The notes below the pieces were generated by a model, which did not search any database, was not told the origin of the DNA, and saw only the letters and a program-made list of their open reading frames with translations. Positions 50,787 through 59,189 of a stretch of DNA of 64,000 nt are shown here, one piece after another (within the stretch, counting starts at the first letter, position 1; each line of letters starts with the position of its first letter). A program made the translations under genes and the position numbers. Origin of the DNA: Bin87 sp965203195 (GTDB lineage Bacteria; Chloroflexota; Dehalococcoidia; Lucifugimonadales; UBA3495); assembly GCA_965203195.1 (NCBI GenBank), contig OZ241860.1:806001-870000 (forward strand). The letters are read 5' to 3'.

Positions 50787-51719
50787 ATGGGAACCGTCCA
50801 GCACCACCAGGCCCGCAGCGATGCCCTGCTTCGCCACGCCCACAATGCCACCGAAGCCGCCATCGCCGCGCCCGCAACCCCCGGCCCCCACCCGCCCGAC
50901 TACATCGACCCCTTCATCGACGGCCTCGCCGACGCCGCGGACTCCATCCAACGCGCCGCCGCCCACGCCGCCACGGCCCTGGCGGTGCATATCGGCCTGC
51001 GCCACAACACCACCCGCCGCCTCCAAATCGCCTTGACCGACGCCATCTTCTGCGACCACCTCCGGCGCGGCCACCTCCGCACCTTCCGCCACACCTACAC
51101 CCTGGCCGCCGTCCTGAACCTCCCCACTCCCGCCTACAAAATCGCCAGCCTAGCCCGCGCCGCCGCCAATGCCGGCCACGCCGCCAAAGCCGGCCACGCC
51201 GCCAATGCCGGCCACGTCGTCCGCCGCCGCCCCCATCGCCGCACCCCTCACGCCACCACCGGCCTCCGCGTCCCCATCGGCCACAGCCCCACGGGAACCA
51301 CCATCCAGACCATCCGCAAGATGCGGAAACGCGTGGCGTCCCTCAAAAACGCCATCTTTGCCATCATCGCCGGCCGCCCGAAGCTGGTCCGCCCCGCCAA
51401 GCGCAGCCTCCGCTTCGACATCGACTTCGTCCCCACCATGCCCACCGATGGCGCAATCCAGTCCGCCGGCGAAATCACCCGCTTGCCCTACTACCAGAAA
51501 TTCCTGAAGCGATACAACCTGGTAGGCATCCCAATGTCCACCGCCTTCGACCTCCACCCCAACCACGGCAACGCCGCCCGCCGCCTCTGCCACTGCGCCC
51601 CCGAGCCCCGCCACCTGCACAGCGACCACGACAACAACATCATCCTCGTCCCCCAGTGGCGCCAGGCCCTAACCGACGCCTACCCCCACCTCCAAATCCC
51701 CCACCTCCTCCCCCTCTAA
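50787..51719 (+). CDS. Hypothetical His-rich basic protein downstream of element B
   Basis: A 310-residue protein of unknown function. AAAGGAGCC lies about 10 bases before ATG 50787. The first 130 residues look helical (TEAAIAAPATPG, ADAADSIQRAAAHAATALAVHIG). A short internal repeat follows (NAGHAAKAGHAANAGH), then a basic stretch RRRPHRRTPH. The last third has FDIDFVPTMPTDG, LPYYQKFLKRYNLVGIPMSTAFDLHPNHGNAARRLCHCAPEPRHLHSDHDNNIILVP; the clustered Cys/His/Asp could bind a metal, but the spacing does not match an HNH motif. No signal peptide or membrane helix. Codon use is very C-rich. It could depend on element B for expression, or just lie next to it. Confidence 0.6.
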   Translation: MGTVQHHQARSDALLRHAHNATEAAIAAPATPGPHPPDYIDPFIDGLADAADSIQRAAAHAATALAVHIGLRHNTTRRLQIALTDAIFCDHLRRGHLRTFRHTYTLAAVLNLPTPAYKIASLARAAANAGHAAKAGHAANAGHVVRRRPHRRTPHATTGLRVPIGHSPTGTTIQTIRKMRKRVASLKNAIFAIIAGRPKLVRPAKRSLRFDIDFVPTMPTDGAIQSAGEITRLPYYQKFLKRYNLVGIPMSTAFDLHPNHGNAARRLCHCAPEPRHLHSDHDNNIILVPQWRQALTDAYPHLQIPHLLPL

Positions 51720-51789
51720 CCCCCCCGCCCGCATAGCCCGGCTGTCGGCCGGATACCAACCGGAAACGCCGCCCGGCCCGTTTCCGCGG

Positions 51790-53217
51790 TTGACAAGCCG
51801 GCGCCCGGGGGCGCAATATGGCCGCCTACGCCCCCGCCATAGTGCCGTTGCGGGCCGGGTTCCCTTCCGGGAGCCTTCCCTTTCTGATTCCTTCAAGGAT
51901 AGCCTCATTTTCCGCCCCACACGCCGACTGCCCCGCCCGCGCACCCTGGACGCCCTGCTGGCGTACCGCGACTACCGCTTCCTCTGGTGCGCCAACTTCT
52001 GCGCCTTCACCGCCCAATGGCTCCAGCTGTTGAGCATCGGCTGGCTGGTCAAAGACCTATCCGCCGGCTCCGGCGTCGGCGGCCTGCTGGTGCTGTCGGC
52101 CAGCGCCATCAACACCCTGCCGGGCCTGGTCGTCAACCCCCTCGCCGGCGTCCTCGGCGACCGCCTGGACCGGCGCAAGCTGGTCATCATCGTCCAGCTG
52201 CTGGCCGGCCTGCTGGCCCTGGCCTTCGCCTTCCTGGTCAGCAGCCACTACATCCGGCCCTGGCACGCCTACGCCTATGTGCTGGTCTCCGGCGCCTTCC
52301 TGGCCATCACCCAGCCCATGCAGCAGGTGCTGATTTCCAACACCGTCCCCCGCGCGGCGGTGGTCAACGCCTACGCCATCAACACCCTGACCATCACCGG
52401 AACCCGCATCTTCGGCCCCTTCGCCGGCGGCCTGCTGATCGCCTACCTGGGCGCCTATTACTGGAACTTCGCCCTGGAAGCGGCGCTGTATCTGGGCGTC
52501 ATCCTGATGCTGCTGCCTATGCGCACCAGGTACACCGCCACCGCCACGCCGTCCGATGATAGCCCCGGTAGCCCCGATGATAGACCCGATGGCAGCCCCG
52601 CCGCCCGGCGCATATCCCCCATAGCCGACATCCGCGACGGCCTGCGGCACCTGTGGCGCCAACAGCGGGAAATCCTGCACATTATGCTGCTGTCCTTCGT
52701 CCCCAACACTATCCTGCATCCCCTGTGGTTTCTGCTGCCCCTGTTCACCGTCGAAGTCCTGCAAGCCCACGCCGATATGGGCGGCTACCTGCTGGCCGTA
52801 ACCGGCGTGGGCGGCCTCATTTCCACCCTCTGCATCGCCACCTGGGGCTTCCCCTTCCGGCGCGGCTACCTGCTCCTGGCCGCCGCCGCCTTCAGCTCCA
52901 TAAGCACTATGCTGTTTGCCTACTCATCCTGGCTGTGGGCGGCATTCACTATGCTGGCCATAATGTCCTTCTTCCAGGCTTACTTCCGCACCACCCAGGG
53001 CGCCCTCGTGCTGACCATCGTCCCCGACCGCTACCGCGCCCGCACTATGGCCCTGCTGGCCTACGAGCGCACCTTCCTCATCGGCGTCAGCATACTGGTC
53101 GGAATGCTGGCCGACTTCACCGGCGCCCAACTGGCCATACTCGCCATCGGCGCCGCCGGCCTGACCCTGTCCCTAACCTGCCTGGCCACCCTCCCCCGCG
53201 TCCGCCGCCTGCGCTGA
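51790..53217 (+). CDS. MFS transporter (MFS_3 type), first of a tandem pair
   Basis: A 475-residue multi-pass exporter. The conserved start is DALLAYRDYRFLWCANFCAFTAQWLQLLSIGWLVKDL, with the A-loop VLGDRLDRRKLVIIVQ. A cytoplasmic loop of about 30 residues (SDDSPGSPDDRPDGSPAARR) joins the two six-helix halves. The second half has the equivalent TMALLAYERTFLIG. The most upstream start is TTG 51790, so the first 40 residues before RLPRPRTLDALLAY are uncertain. A close paralogue follows at 53459-54802. The substrate is unknown. Confidence 0.85.
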   Translation: MTSRRPGAQYGRLRPRHSAVAGRVPFREPSLSDSFKDSLIFRPTRRLPRPRTLDALLAYRDYRFLWCANFCAFTAQWLQLLSIGWLVKDLSAGSGVGGLLVLSASAINTLPGLVVNPLAGVLGDRLDRRKLVIIVQLLAGLLALAFAFLVSSHYIRPWHAYAYVLVSGAFLAITQPMQQVLISNTVPRAAVVNAYAINTLTITGTRIFGPFAGGLLIAYLGAYYWNFALEAALYLGVILMLLPMRTRYTATATPSDDSPGSPDDRPDGSPAARRISPIADIRDGLRHLWRQQREILHIMLLSFVPNTILHPLWFLLPLFTVEVLQAHADMGGYLLAVTGVGGLISTLCIATWGFPFRRGYLLLAAAAFSSISTMLFAYSSWLWAAFTMLAIMSFFQAYFRTTQGALVLTIVPDRYRARTMALLAYERTFLIGVSILVGMLADFTGAQLAILAIGAAGLTLSLTCLATLPRVRRLR

Positions 53218-53279
53218 TACGATACTCTGATGATGCGATACCCTGATCTTGCCAGGCCGCATCATTGTGTTTCGGATGA

Positions 53280-53414
53280 TAGCGTTTCGTTTCCGGTAGT
53301 TTAGCCATCAGCCCGTCGCTCCGGCGCCAGCCGCAGTCCACTGCAAACGCCCGGATTACGGCGTAAGCCCTAATGACGGGCAAATATCAAACCACCCGAC
53401 TGGCAACGCCGCCC
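53280..53414 (+). repeat. Dispersed palindromic repeat (TAGCGTTTCGTTT family), copy 2
   Basis: It starts tagcgtttcgtttccggtag and ends taatgacgggcaaatatcaa then accacccgactggcaacgcc, the same ends as the copy at 44496-44594. Its middle gtagtttagccatcagcccg is also found (minus strand) near 12551-12590. It fills most of the gap between the two MFS genes. Confidence 0.6.
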
Positions 53415-53458
53415 TCTCGGATGCGCCCGTTGCCGGCGGCAGTCCCCTCTGCGCTATA

Positions 53459-54802
53459 ATGCCGCCCACCCGCGTCCGGTGGCGCGCCCGGCCTTACCCA
53501 TACCCGGCCCTCGCGTCCGCGCCCCGCCGCCATTGGCAGGAAACCGACATTCTTCGCATCCCACGACTGCCGCGCCTCCGCACCCTGGACGCCTGGCTGG
53601 CCTATCCCAACTACCGCCTGCTCTGGTGCGGCAACTTCTTCGCCAACAGCGCCCAGTGGCTACAGCTCCTCAGCGTGGGCTGGCTGGTGCGGGATCTGGC
53701 CGAAGGCTCCACCGTAGCCGGCCTGCTGGTAGTCACCGTAGGCGGCATCAACACCCTGCCCGGACTGGTCTTCGGCCCTTGGGGCGGCGTGTTGAGCGAC
53801 CGCTTCGACCGCCGCCGGCTGGTCATCATCCTCCAGCTGATTATGGCGGCGCTGGCCTTCGCCTTCGCCCTGCTGGTGCTTTCCGGCCGCGTCACCGTGT
53901 GGCACGCCTACCTGTATGTGATCCTGGCCGGCGTCTGCCATTCCGTGTCCCAGCCTATGCGCCAGGCCCTGATTGCCGCCACCGTCCCCCGGGAAATACT
54001 GGGCAACGCCCTGGCCACCAATGTCCTCACCATCACCGGCACCCGCATTTTCGGGCCCTTCATCGGCGGCATTCTGATTTTCACCCTGGGCTTCTTCTGG
54101 AACTTCACTATGGAAGCCGGCCTCTACCTGGCCAACGTGCTGATGCTCTGGCCGATGCGCACGCCCTACTACCGCCCCGGCGACGCCCGGCAGCGGGGCA
54201 ATGCCCTGGCCAATATGGTAGAGGGCTTGCGCTATGTATGGAGCGGCGAGCGCGCCCTGTTCCAGATGATGTTGCTGTCGGCAATACCCAACATCATCCT
54301 GCATCCGGCCTGGTTCCTGTTCCCCGTGTTCACCACCGAAGTGATGCGGCGGGATGCCGATGTGGGCGGCTACCTGCTGGCGGTGACCGGCGTGGGCGGG
54401 TTCCTGGCGGCGCTGTTTATGGCCTCTTTCGGCTTCGTATTCGGCAAGGGCAAAGTAGTGCTGGGCGCGGCGGTCGCCAGCTCCCTGACCTGCATCCTGT
54501 TCGCCTACTCCCACTGGATGGCGCTGGCCTTCCTGGTAATCGCCCTGATGGCCTTCAGCCAGGCCGTGTTCCGCACCACCCGCGGCACCCTGATCCAGAC
54601 CATCGCCCCCGACCGCCTGCGGGGGCGCTTGACCAGCCTGCAAAGCTTTGACCGCGGTTTTCTGGTGGTAGCCAGCCTGGCCGTAGGCGCCCTTTCCGAC
54701 GCCACAGATCCTGCCACGGCCATTGCCATTGTGGGCGCCGTTGGCCTGGCCCTGGCGCTGGTCTGCGTAGCCACCCTCCGGCGGGTGCGCCGGCTGCCGT
54801 AG
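53459..54802 (+). CDS. MFS transporter (MFS_3 type), second of a tandem pair
   Basis: A 447-residue exporter closely related to the preceding gene: DAWLAYPNYRLLWCGNFFANSAQWLQLLSVGWLVRDLAEGS, GVLSDRFDRRRLVIILQ and NALATNVLTITGTRIFGPFIGG align throughout. It lacks the Ser/Asp-rich central loop of its neighbour. The first ATG (53459) overlaps a TATAAT (53455-53460); if that box is a real promoter, translation would have to start later, but no other ATG, GTG or TTG occurs before the first helix, so ATG 53459 is retained. It may be the result of an old tandem duplication. Confidence 0.85.
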   Translation: MPPTRVRWRARPYPYPALASAPRRHWQETDILRIPRLPRLRTLDAWLAYPNYRLLWCGNFFANSAQWLQLLSVGWLVRDLAEGSTVAGLLVVTVGGINTLPGLVFGPWGGVLSDRFDRRRLVIILQLIMAALAFAFALLVLSGRVTVWHAYLYVILAGVCHSVSQPMRQALIAATVPREILGNALATNVLTITGTRIFGPFIGGILIFTLGFFWNFTMEAGLYLANVLMLWPMRTPYYRPGDARQRGNALANMVEGLRYVWSGERALFQMMLLSAIPNIILHPAWFLFPVFTTEVMRRDADVGGYLLAVTGVGGFLAALFMASFGFVFGKGKVVLGAAVASSLTCILFAYSHWMALAFLVIALMAFSQAVFRTTRGTLIQTIAPDRLRGRLTSLQSFDRGFLVVASLAVGALSDATDPATAIAIVGAVGLALALVCVATLRRVRRLP

Positions 54803-54977
54803 CGCCGCCGCCGTCTCTTCCGTTAATGGACGCCGCCGGCGTTGTCGGCATACCGGCCTCAACCTTTGCTATACTATACTCTGCCCGTAACCGCATACCG
54901 CATACTGCCCCGTCCGCCCTCCGGCGCGCGCCCCGTCCGTTGCCGGCCGGCGGCGGACGGCGTGAGGGTTTCTCCCT

Positions 54978-57764
54978 ATGGTCTCCTTGCTCAAGAAAAT
55001 CGTCGGCGACACGCCGGAGCGCGCCGCCGCCAAAATCGCCAAACACCTCATCCCCCAAATCAACCGCCTGGAGGACGGCATCCGCCGGCTGGACGACGCC
55101 GCCCTGCGCGCCAAAACCGGCGAGTTCCGCCGCCGTCTGGACGACGGCGCCGCCCTGGACGACCTGCTGCCCGAGGCTTTCGCCGTCGTCCGCGAAGCCG
55201 CCCGGCGCGCGCTGGGGCAGCGGCATTACGATGTCCAGCTCATCGGCGGCGTGGTACTCCACCAGAACAAAATCGCCGAAATGAAAACCGGCGAGGGCAA
55301 AACCCTGGTGGCCACCCTGCCCGCCTACCTCAACGCTCTAACCGGACGGGGCGTTCACATCGTCACCGTCAACGACTACCTGGCCCGCCGAGACCCTGTC
55401 TGGATGGGGCCAATCTACCACTCCCTGGGCCTGTCCGTGGGCTGCCTGCAACACGATGCCGCCTATCGCTACGACCCCGCCGAAGGGGATGCCGGCGGCA
55501 GCGCCGGCGCCGGCCGAAACCGGGGCGGCTACCGCCATCTGGCCCCGGCGTCCCGCGCCGACGCCTACGCCGCCGATGTCCTGTACGGCACCAACAACGA
55601 ATTCGGCTTTGACTACCTGCGCGACAATATGGCCCTGACCGTTGCTACCCAGGTGCAGGGCGGACGCCGCCATTTCGCCATCGTTGACGAAGTGGACAAC
55701 ATTCTCATCGACGAAGCCCGCACGCCCCTGATCATCAGCGGCCCGGCCCAGCAGCCCGTGGAGCATTACTACACCTTCGCCCGCCTGGCCCCCCGCCTAC
55801 AGGAATACGACGACTACACCATCGACGAACGCACCCAGGCCATTTCCCTCACCGAGGACGGCATCGCCAGGATGGAACGCTGGACGCGGGTGGACAACCT
55901 GTACGACCCGGAAAACTTCCATCTGGTGCATTACATTGAGAACGCCGTCGTGGCCCAGGTGAAAAAAATCCGGGACAAGGATTATGTGGTGCAGAACGGC
56001 GAGGTGGTCATCGTGGATGAATTCACCGGCCGGCTCCAGTTCGGGCGCCGCTGGTCCGACGGGCTGCACCAGGCCGTGGAAGCCAAAGAGGGCATCAAAA
56101 TCCAGCGGGAAAGCGTCACCTACGCCACCATCACCTTGCAGAATTACTTCCGTATGTACGACAAGCTGGCGGGGATGACCGGCACCGCCGTCACCGAAGC
56201 CGACGAGTTTTACAAGATCTACGGGCTGGAAGTGGCGGCGGTGCCCACCAACAAGCCGATGGCGCGGAACGATACCGCCGACCTGATTTTCCCCACCGCC
56301 GAAGGCAAGTGGCGCGCCGTGGTGGACAGCATCGCCACCCGTTCCGAATCGGGCCAGCCGGTGCTGGTCGGCACCACTTCCATTGAAACCTCCGAAGCGT
56401 TGAGCGAACGCCTCCGCAGGCGCGGCGTCCGGCACCAGGTGCTGAACGCCCGCAACCACGAACAGGAGGCGAACATCGTCGCCCAGGCCGGCCGGGCCGG
56501 CGCCGTTACCGTCTCCACCAATATGGCCGGCCGGGGCACCGACATCGTGCTGGGCGGCGCCGACGCCGACCGCGCCGACTGGCAGGATGAGCACGACCGC
56601 GTCATCGCCCTGGGCGGCCTCCATGTCATCGGCACCGAACACCACGAAGCCCGCCGCGTGGACAACCAGCTGCGGGGCCGCGCCGGCCGCCAGGGCGACC
56701 CCGGCAGCAGCCAGTTTTTCGTGGCCCTGGAGGACGAGCTGATGCAGCGCTTCGGCGGCGACCGCATCAAAAATATGATGTCCTGGACGGGCCTCAACGA
56801 CGACGAACCCCTGGAAAGCAAGCTGATTACCAAAACCGTCACCGGCGCCCAGATCAAGGTTGAGGGGCACCATTTTGACATTCGCAAGCACCTGCTCAAC
56901 TTTGACGATGTGCTGAACCAGCAGCGCACGCGCATCTACGAACAGCGCTCCCGCATCTTGGCCGGCGCAGGGCTGCGCGACCGCACCCTGGATATGCTGG
57001 GCGGCGAGTTTGACGACCTGGTGTCAACGCACCTGGAATCCCGGCATTCCGATGACTGGCCCGCGGAGGCTTTCCTGGCCGCCCTGCGTCAAATCGGCCC
57101 GCCGCCGCCGGAACTGGACACGGCGGAAAAGATCCTCGCCCACCGCCGGGAACAGGTTGCCGACCTCCTGCGCCAACACGCCGCCACCCTCTACGAAGCC
57201 AAAGCCCGCGCCCTGGGCCACGATGATATGGACACGCTGGTGCGCCTGCTGTCGCTCAAATCCATTGACACCCACTGGGTGAACCACCTCACCCATATGG
57301 AGAACCTCCGCACCAGCGTTGGCCTGCAAGCGGTGGGCCAGCGCGACCCCCTGACGGTCTATCGCGCCGAAGGGCAGCGCGCCTTTGCCGAACTCGACCG
57401 CCAGATGCGGCGCGACGTTACCTATACCCTGTTTCATGTGACGCTGGCGCCGGCCGCCCCGCCCCCGGCAAGCCCCCCTGCTGTCCCGCCGGCCCCGGCG
57501 GCGGAGATGGCAGCCAACCGCAACGCCGGCCCCACGGCTGACGACGGCGGTGGCATTACGGCCGGCGCCGGGGGCGGCAACCTGCCCGGCGGTCGGCGCG
57601 GCGCGCGGGCTCCGGTCAGCCCGATGGCGGCGGTGGCCCCCGGCGGCGGACGCGGGGCCACGGCGGTGGCGGCGCGCGGCGGACGCCACAAAATTGGCCG
57701 CAACGCCAAATGCCCCTGCGGCAGCGGGCGCAAGTACAAGCGCTGCTGCGGCGCCAACGCCTGA
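54978..57764 (+). CDS. secA: Preprotein translocase ATPase SecA
   Basis: Motor ATPase that drives secreted proteins through SecYEG. The 928 residues have the family order: N-terminal MVSLLKKIVGDTPERAAAKIAKHL, Walker A MKTGEGKT (about 101-108), TNNEFGFDYLRDNM, Walker B and DEVDNILIDEARTPLIISG, the second motor domain (VGTTSIETSEALSERLRRRG, TNMAGRGTDIVLGG, GRAGRQGDPGSSQFFVALED), scaffold, and a C-terminal zinc motif CPCGSGRKYKRCCG. A Gly/Ala-rich insert of about 25 residues (GDAGGSAGAGRNRGGYRHL) sits before YGTNNEFGFDY, and a Pro/Ala/Gly-rich linker precedes the zinc tail. -10-like TATACTATACT lies at 54870-54880. Confidence 0.96.
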   Translation: MVSLLKKIVGDTPERAAAKIAKHLIPQINRLEDGIRRLDDAALRAKTGEFRRRLDDGAALDDLLPEAFAVVREAARRALGQRHYDVQLIGGVVLHQNKIAEMKTGEGKTLVATLPAYLNALTGRGVHIVTVNDYLARRDPVWMGPIYHSLGLSVGCLQHDAAYRYDPAEGDAGGSAGAGRNRGGYRHLAPASRADAYAADVLYGTNNEFGFDYLRDNMALTVATQVQGGRRHFAIVDEVDNILIDEARTPLIISGPAQQPVEHYYTFARLAPRLQEYDDYTIDERTQAISLTEDGIARMERWTRVDNLYDPENFHLVHYIENAVVAQVKKIRDKDYVVQNGEVVIVDEFTGRLQFGRRWSDGLHQAVEAKEGIKIQRESVTYATITLQNYFRMYDKLAGMTGTAVTEADEFYKIYGLEVAAVPTNKPMARNDTADLIFPTAEGKWRAVVDSIATRSESGQPVLVGTTSIETSEALSERLRRRGVRHQVLNARNHEQEANIVAQAGRAGAVTVSTNMAGRGTDIVLGGADADRADWQDEHDRVIALGGLHVIGTEHHEARRVDNQLRGRAGRQGDPGSSQFFVALEDELMQRFGGDRIKNMMSWTGLNDDEPLESKLITKTVTGAQIKVEGHHFDIRKHLLNFDDVLNQQRTRIYEQRSRILAGAGLRDRTLDMLGGEFDDLVSTHLESRHSDDWPAEAFLAALRQIGPPPPELDTAEKILAHRREQVADLLRQHAATLYEAKARALGHDDMDTLVRLLSLKSIDTHWVNHLTHMENLRTSVGLQAVGQRDPLTVYRAEGQRAFAELDRQMRRDVTYTLFHVTLAPAAPPPASPPAVPPAPAAEMAANRNAGPTADDGGGITAGAGGGNLPGGRRGARAPVSPMAAVAPGGGRGATAVAARGGRHKIGRNAKCPCGSGRKYKRCCGANA

Positions 57765-57830
57765 CGCCGTGTTGACCGCTACGACGAAGGCAGCGGCGCC
57801 AGGCCGCGCTGCCGCCGGCGTCCGCTGCCG

Positions 57831-58070
57831 CTACTGGCCGCGGCGGAACAGCCGGCGCACGATGGTCAGCGGCTGGGATGGCGCTGGCGTCGGTTCCATA
57901 GCGATGGGCCGGTTGCGCCCGGAAACCCAGCCCTCCGGGTCGCGCTCAAAAGCGATGCGACAGCCGGGGGCGCAGAAGTAGTAGGTTTGGCCTTCGTACT
58001 CGCTGCGGCCGCCGTTGGGGTTGGCGGTGTCCACCTGCATCAGGCAGATGGGGTCGGTAGCCGTTGCCAT
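57831..58070 (-). CDS. YHS domain-containing protein
   Basis: A 79-residue small protein with a YHS domain: DPICLMQVDTANPNGGRSEYEGQTYYFCAPGCRIAFERDPEGW. The three cysteines (C9, then the FCAPGC pair) form the presumed metal-binding core shared with copper-transport and metal-sensing YHS proteins. It ends in a basic tail IVRRLFRRGQ. It converges with secA (66 bases apart). A metal-handling role is an inference from the family. Confidence 0.85.
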   Translation of the reverse strand: MATATDPICLMQVDTANPNGGRSEYEGQTYYFCAPGCRIAFERDPEGWVSGRNRPIAMEPTPAPSQPLTIVRRLFRRGQ

Positions 58071-58331
58071 GGTGAGCGCTCCTTTGCCTCGCCGCTGCTG
58101 ACGGCCGCAGTAATCGCCGGATTATCCGGCCCCATAGCAGCGTTTTTATGAACCAGTCTGACCGTAGCCGATTGTATCAGAAATTGCCCGGACGTTGGCC
58201 CGGCTGCGCCGTCCGGCGCTCATCCCGGCGCAAGGCAGTCGCAAGGACGGCGGCAGATTGACCAGGCCGGCTAACGAATCTACAATATCAGTGTCAACCG
58301 CAACGCTCCGCAGAAAACCGAGGGAGACAAA

Positions 58332-58646
58332 ATGCCCAGCGCCGACACGCGCTCTGCGCGCCAAACCCTGGAATGCGTCAACCGGCTTGCCGAACTGGCG
58401 CAGCAGGCCGACAACCCGGAAGGACAGGACTGGTACTCGTCCGGGGCCGTAATCTGGCTCAACCACCTGCCTTATGCGGAACTGGCCGGCGCGGTTGCCG
58501 ACCACTTCGGGCCGGGGTTCACGCCCTTCCTGGTTGCCGCCACCGATGACATCATTATGCTTAAGCCCATTCCGGCGCACGACGCCACGCAAGGCGTTGA
58601 CCTCAACGAGGAGGACATCGCAACCCTGCTGGCGGAAATCGCATGA
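58332..58646 (+). CDS. Putative antitoxin of a PIN-type toxin-antitoxin pair
   Basis: A 104-residue acidic protein, MPSADTRSARQTLECVNRLA at the start, with DIIMLKPIPAHDATQGVDLNEEDIATLLAEIA at the end. No known DNA-binding domain is recognised; the ending is rich in acidic and aliphatic residues, as is common in toxin-neutralising tails. Its stop overlaps the start of the PIN-domain gene by four bases (ATGA), the standard arrangement of an antitoxin-toxin operon. The assignment rests mainly on that context. Confidence 0.6.
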   Translation: MPSADTRSARQTLECVNRLAELAQQADNPEGQDWYSSGAVIWLNHLPYAELAGAVADHFGPGFTPFLVAATDDIIMLKPIPAHDATQGVDLNEEDIATLLAEIA

Positions 58647-59095
58647 CCCGTGCCAGCCCCGCTTTGCGGATGGTTCTGGATTCCAGCGTGGCGATTTTTG
58701 AGGTTCTTAAACCTAACCGCTTGTGCTACGAGTGGGAGCGCGGCGCTTTCATACCCCTGATTAGCGCTCGTACTGCCCGGGAGCTGAACCGCAAATTGAC
58801 CGACTTGGCGCCAAAAGCGGCGATAGCGGACGGGCAACGCGTCGCTTTGGAAGGCCGCTACTTGGCGCACTGCGAAAGGGTCGTCATTCCGGATCCACCG
58901 CCGCTCGTTCCCAAAGATACGCCGCCTGAGGATGTTCCGTTCGTTGAACTGGCCATAGCGGCGTCGGCGGATGCGCTGGTGTCCAAAGATGGCGGGCTAT
59001 TGCGCCTCAATAAGCTTGTCGTCGGCAAACACGGGCTTATCATACCCGTGCTGAACTACCAGGGCGCAGTGCAAAAGTGTTCCGGCGCCGGCTGA
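58643..59095 (+). CDS. PIN-domain ribonuclease, putative toxin
   Basis: A 150-residue PIN_3-type protein (COG1569 group). The acidic active-site residues are visible: the first Asp in MVLDSSVAIFE (residue 13), a Glu in SARTARELNRKL, and the later cluster DVPFVELAIAASADALVSKDGGLL. The nuclease would cleave RNA when free of its partner. It is coupled to the upstream acidic protein by a four-base overlap. It is distinct from VapC in having this later SKDGG motif. Confidence 0.8.
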   Translation: MTRASPALRMVLDSSVAIFEVLKPNRLCYEWERGAFIPLISARTARELNRKLTDLAPKAAIADGQRVALEGRYLAHCERVVIPDPPPLVPKDTPPEDVPFVELAIAASADALVSKDGGLLRLNKLVVGKHGLIIPVLNYQGAVQKCSGAG

Positions 59096-59189
59096 TTCAG
59101 CGCCGCAAAGCCGGGCGTCGGCGCCGGCATCTGTCGCTATCATAGACAACAGGCCGAAACAACAGGTTCCAAACTTCGGGGGGGACGAT

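Noticed and set aside
50145..51719. Element B plus its ORF as an IscB/IsrB locus with its guide RNA
   Set aside because: The 310-residue protein lacks RuvC and HNH motifs and the arginine-rich bridge helix. The Cys/His/Asp cluster near its end does not have HNH spacing.
50787..51719. HNH nuclease assignment for the His-rich protein
   Set aside because: LHSDHDNNIILVP superficially resembles an HNH DH-x-N segment, but the preceding Cys pair and following Asn-His are not in place.
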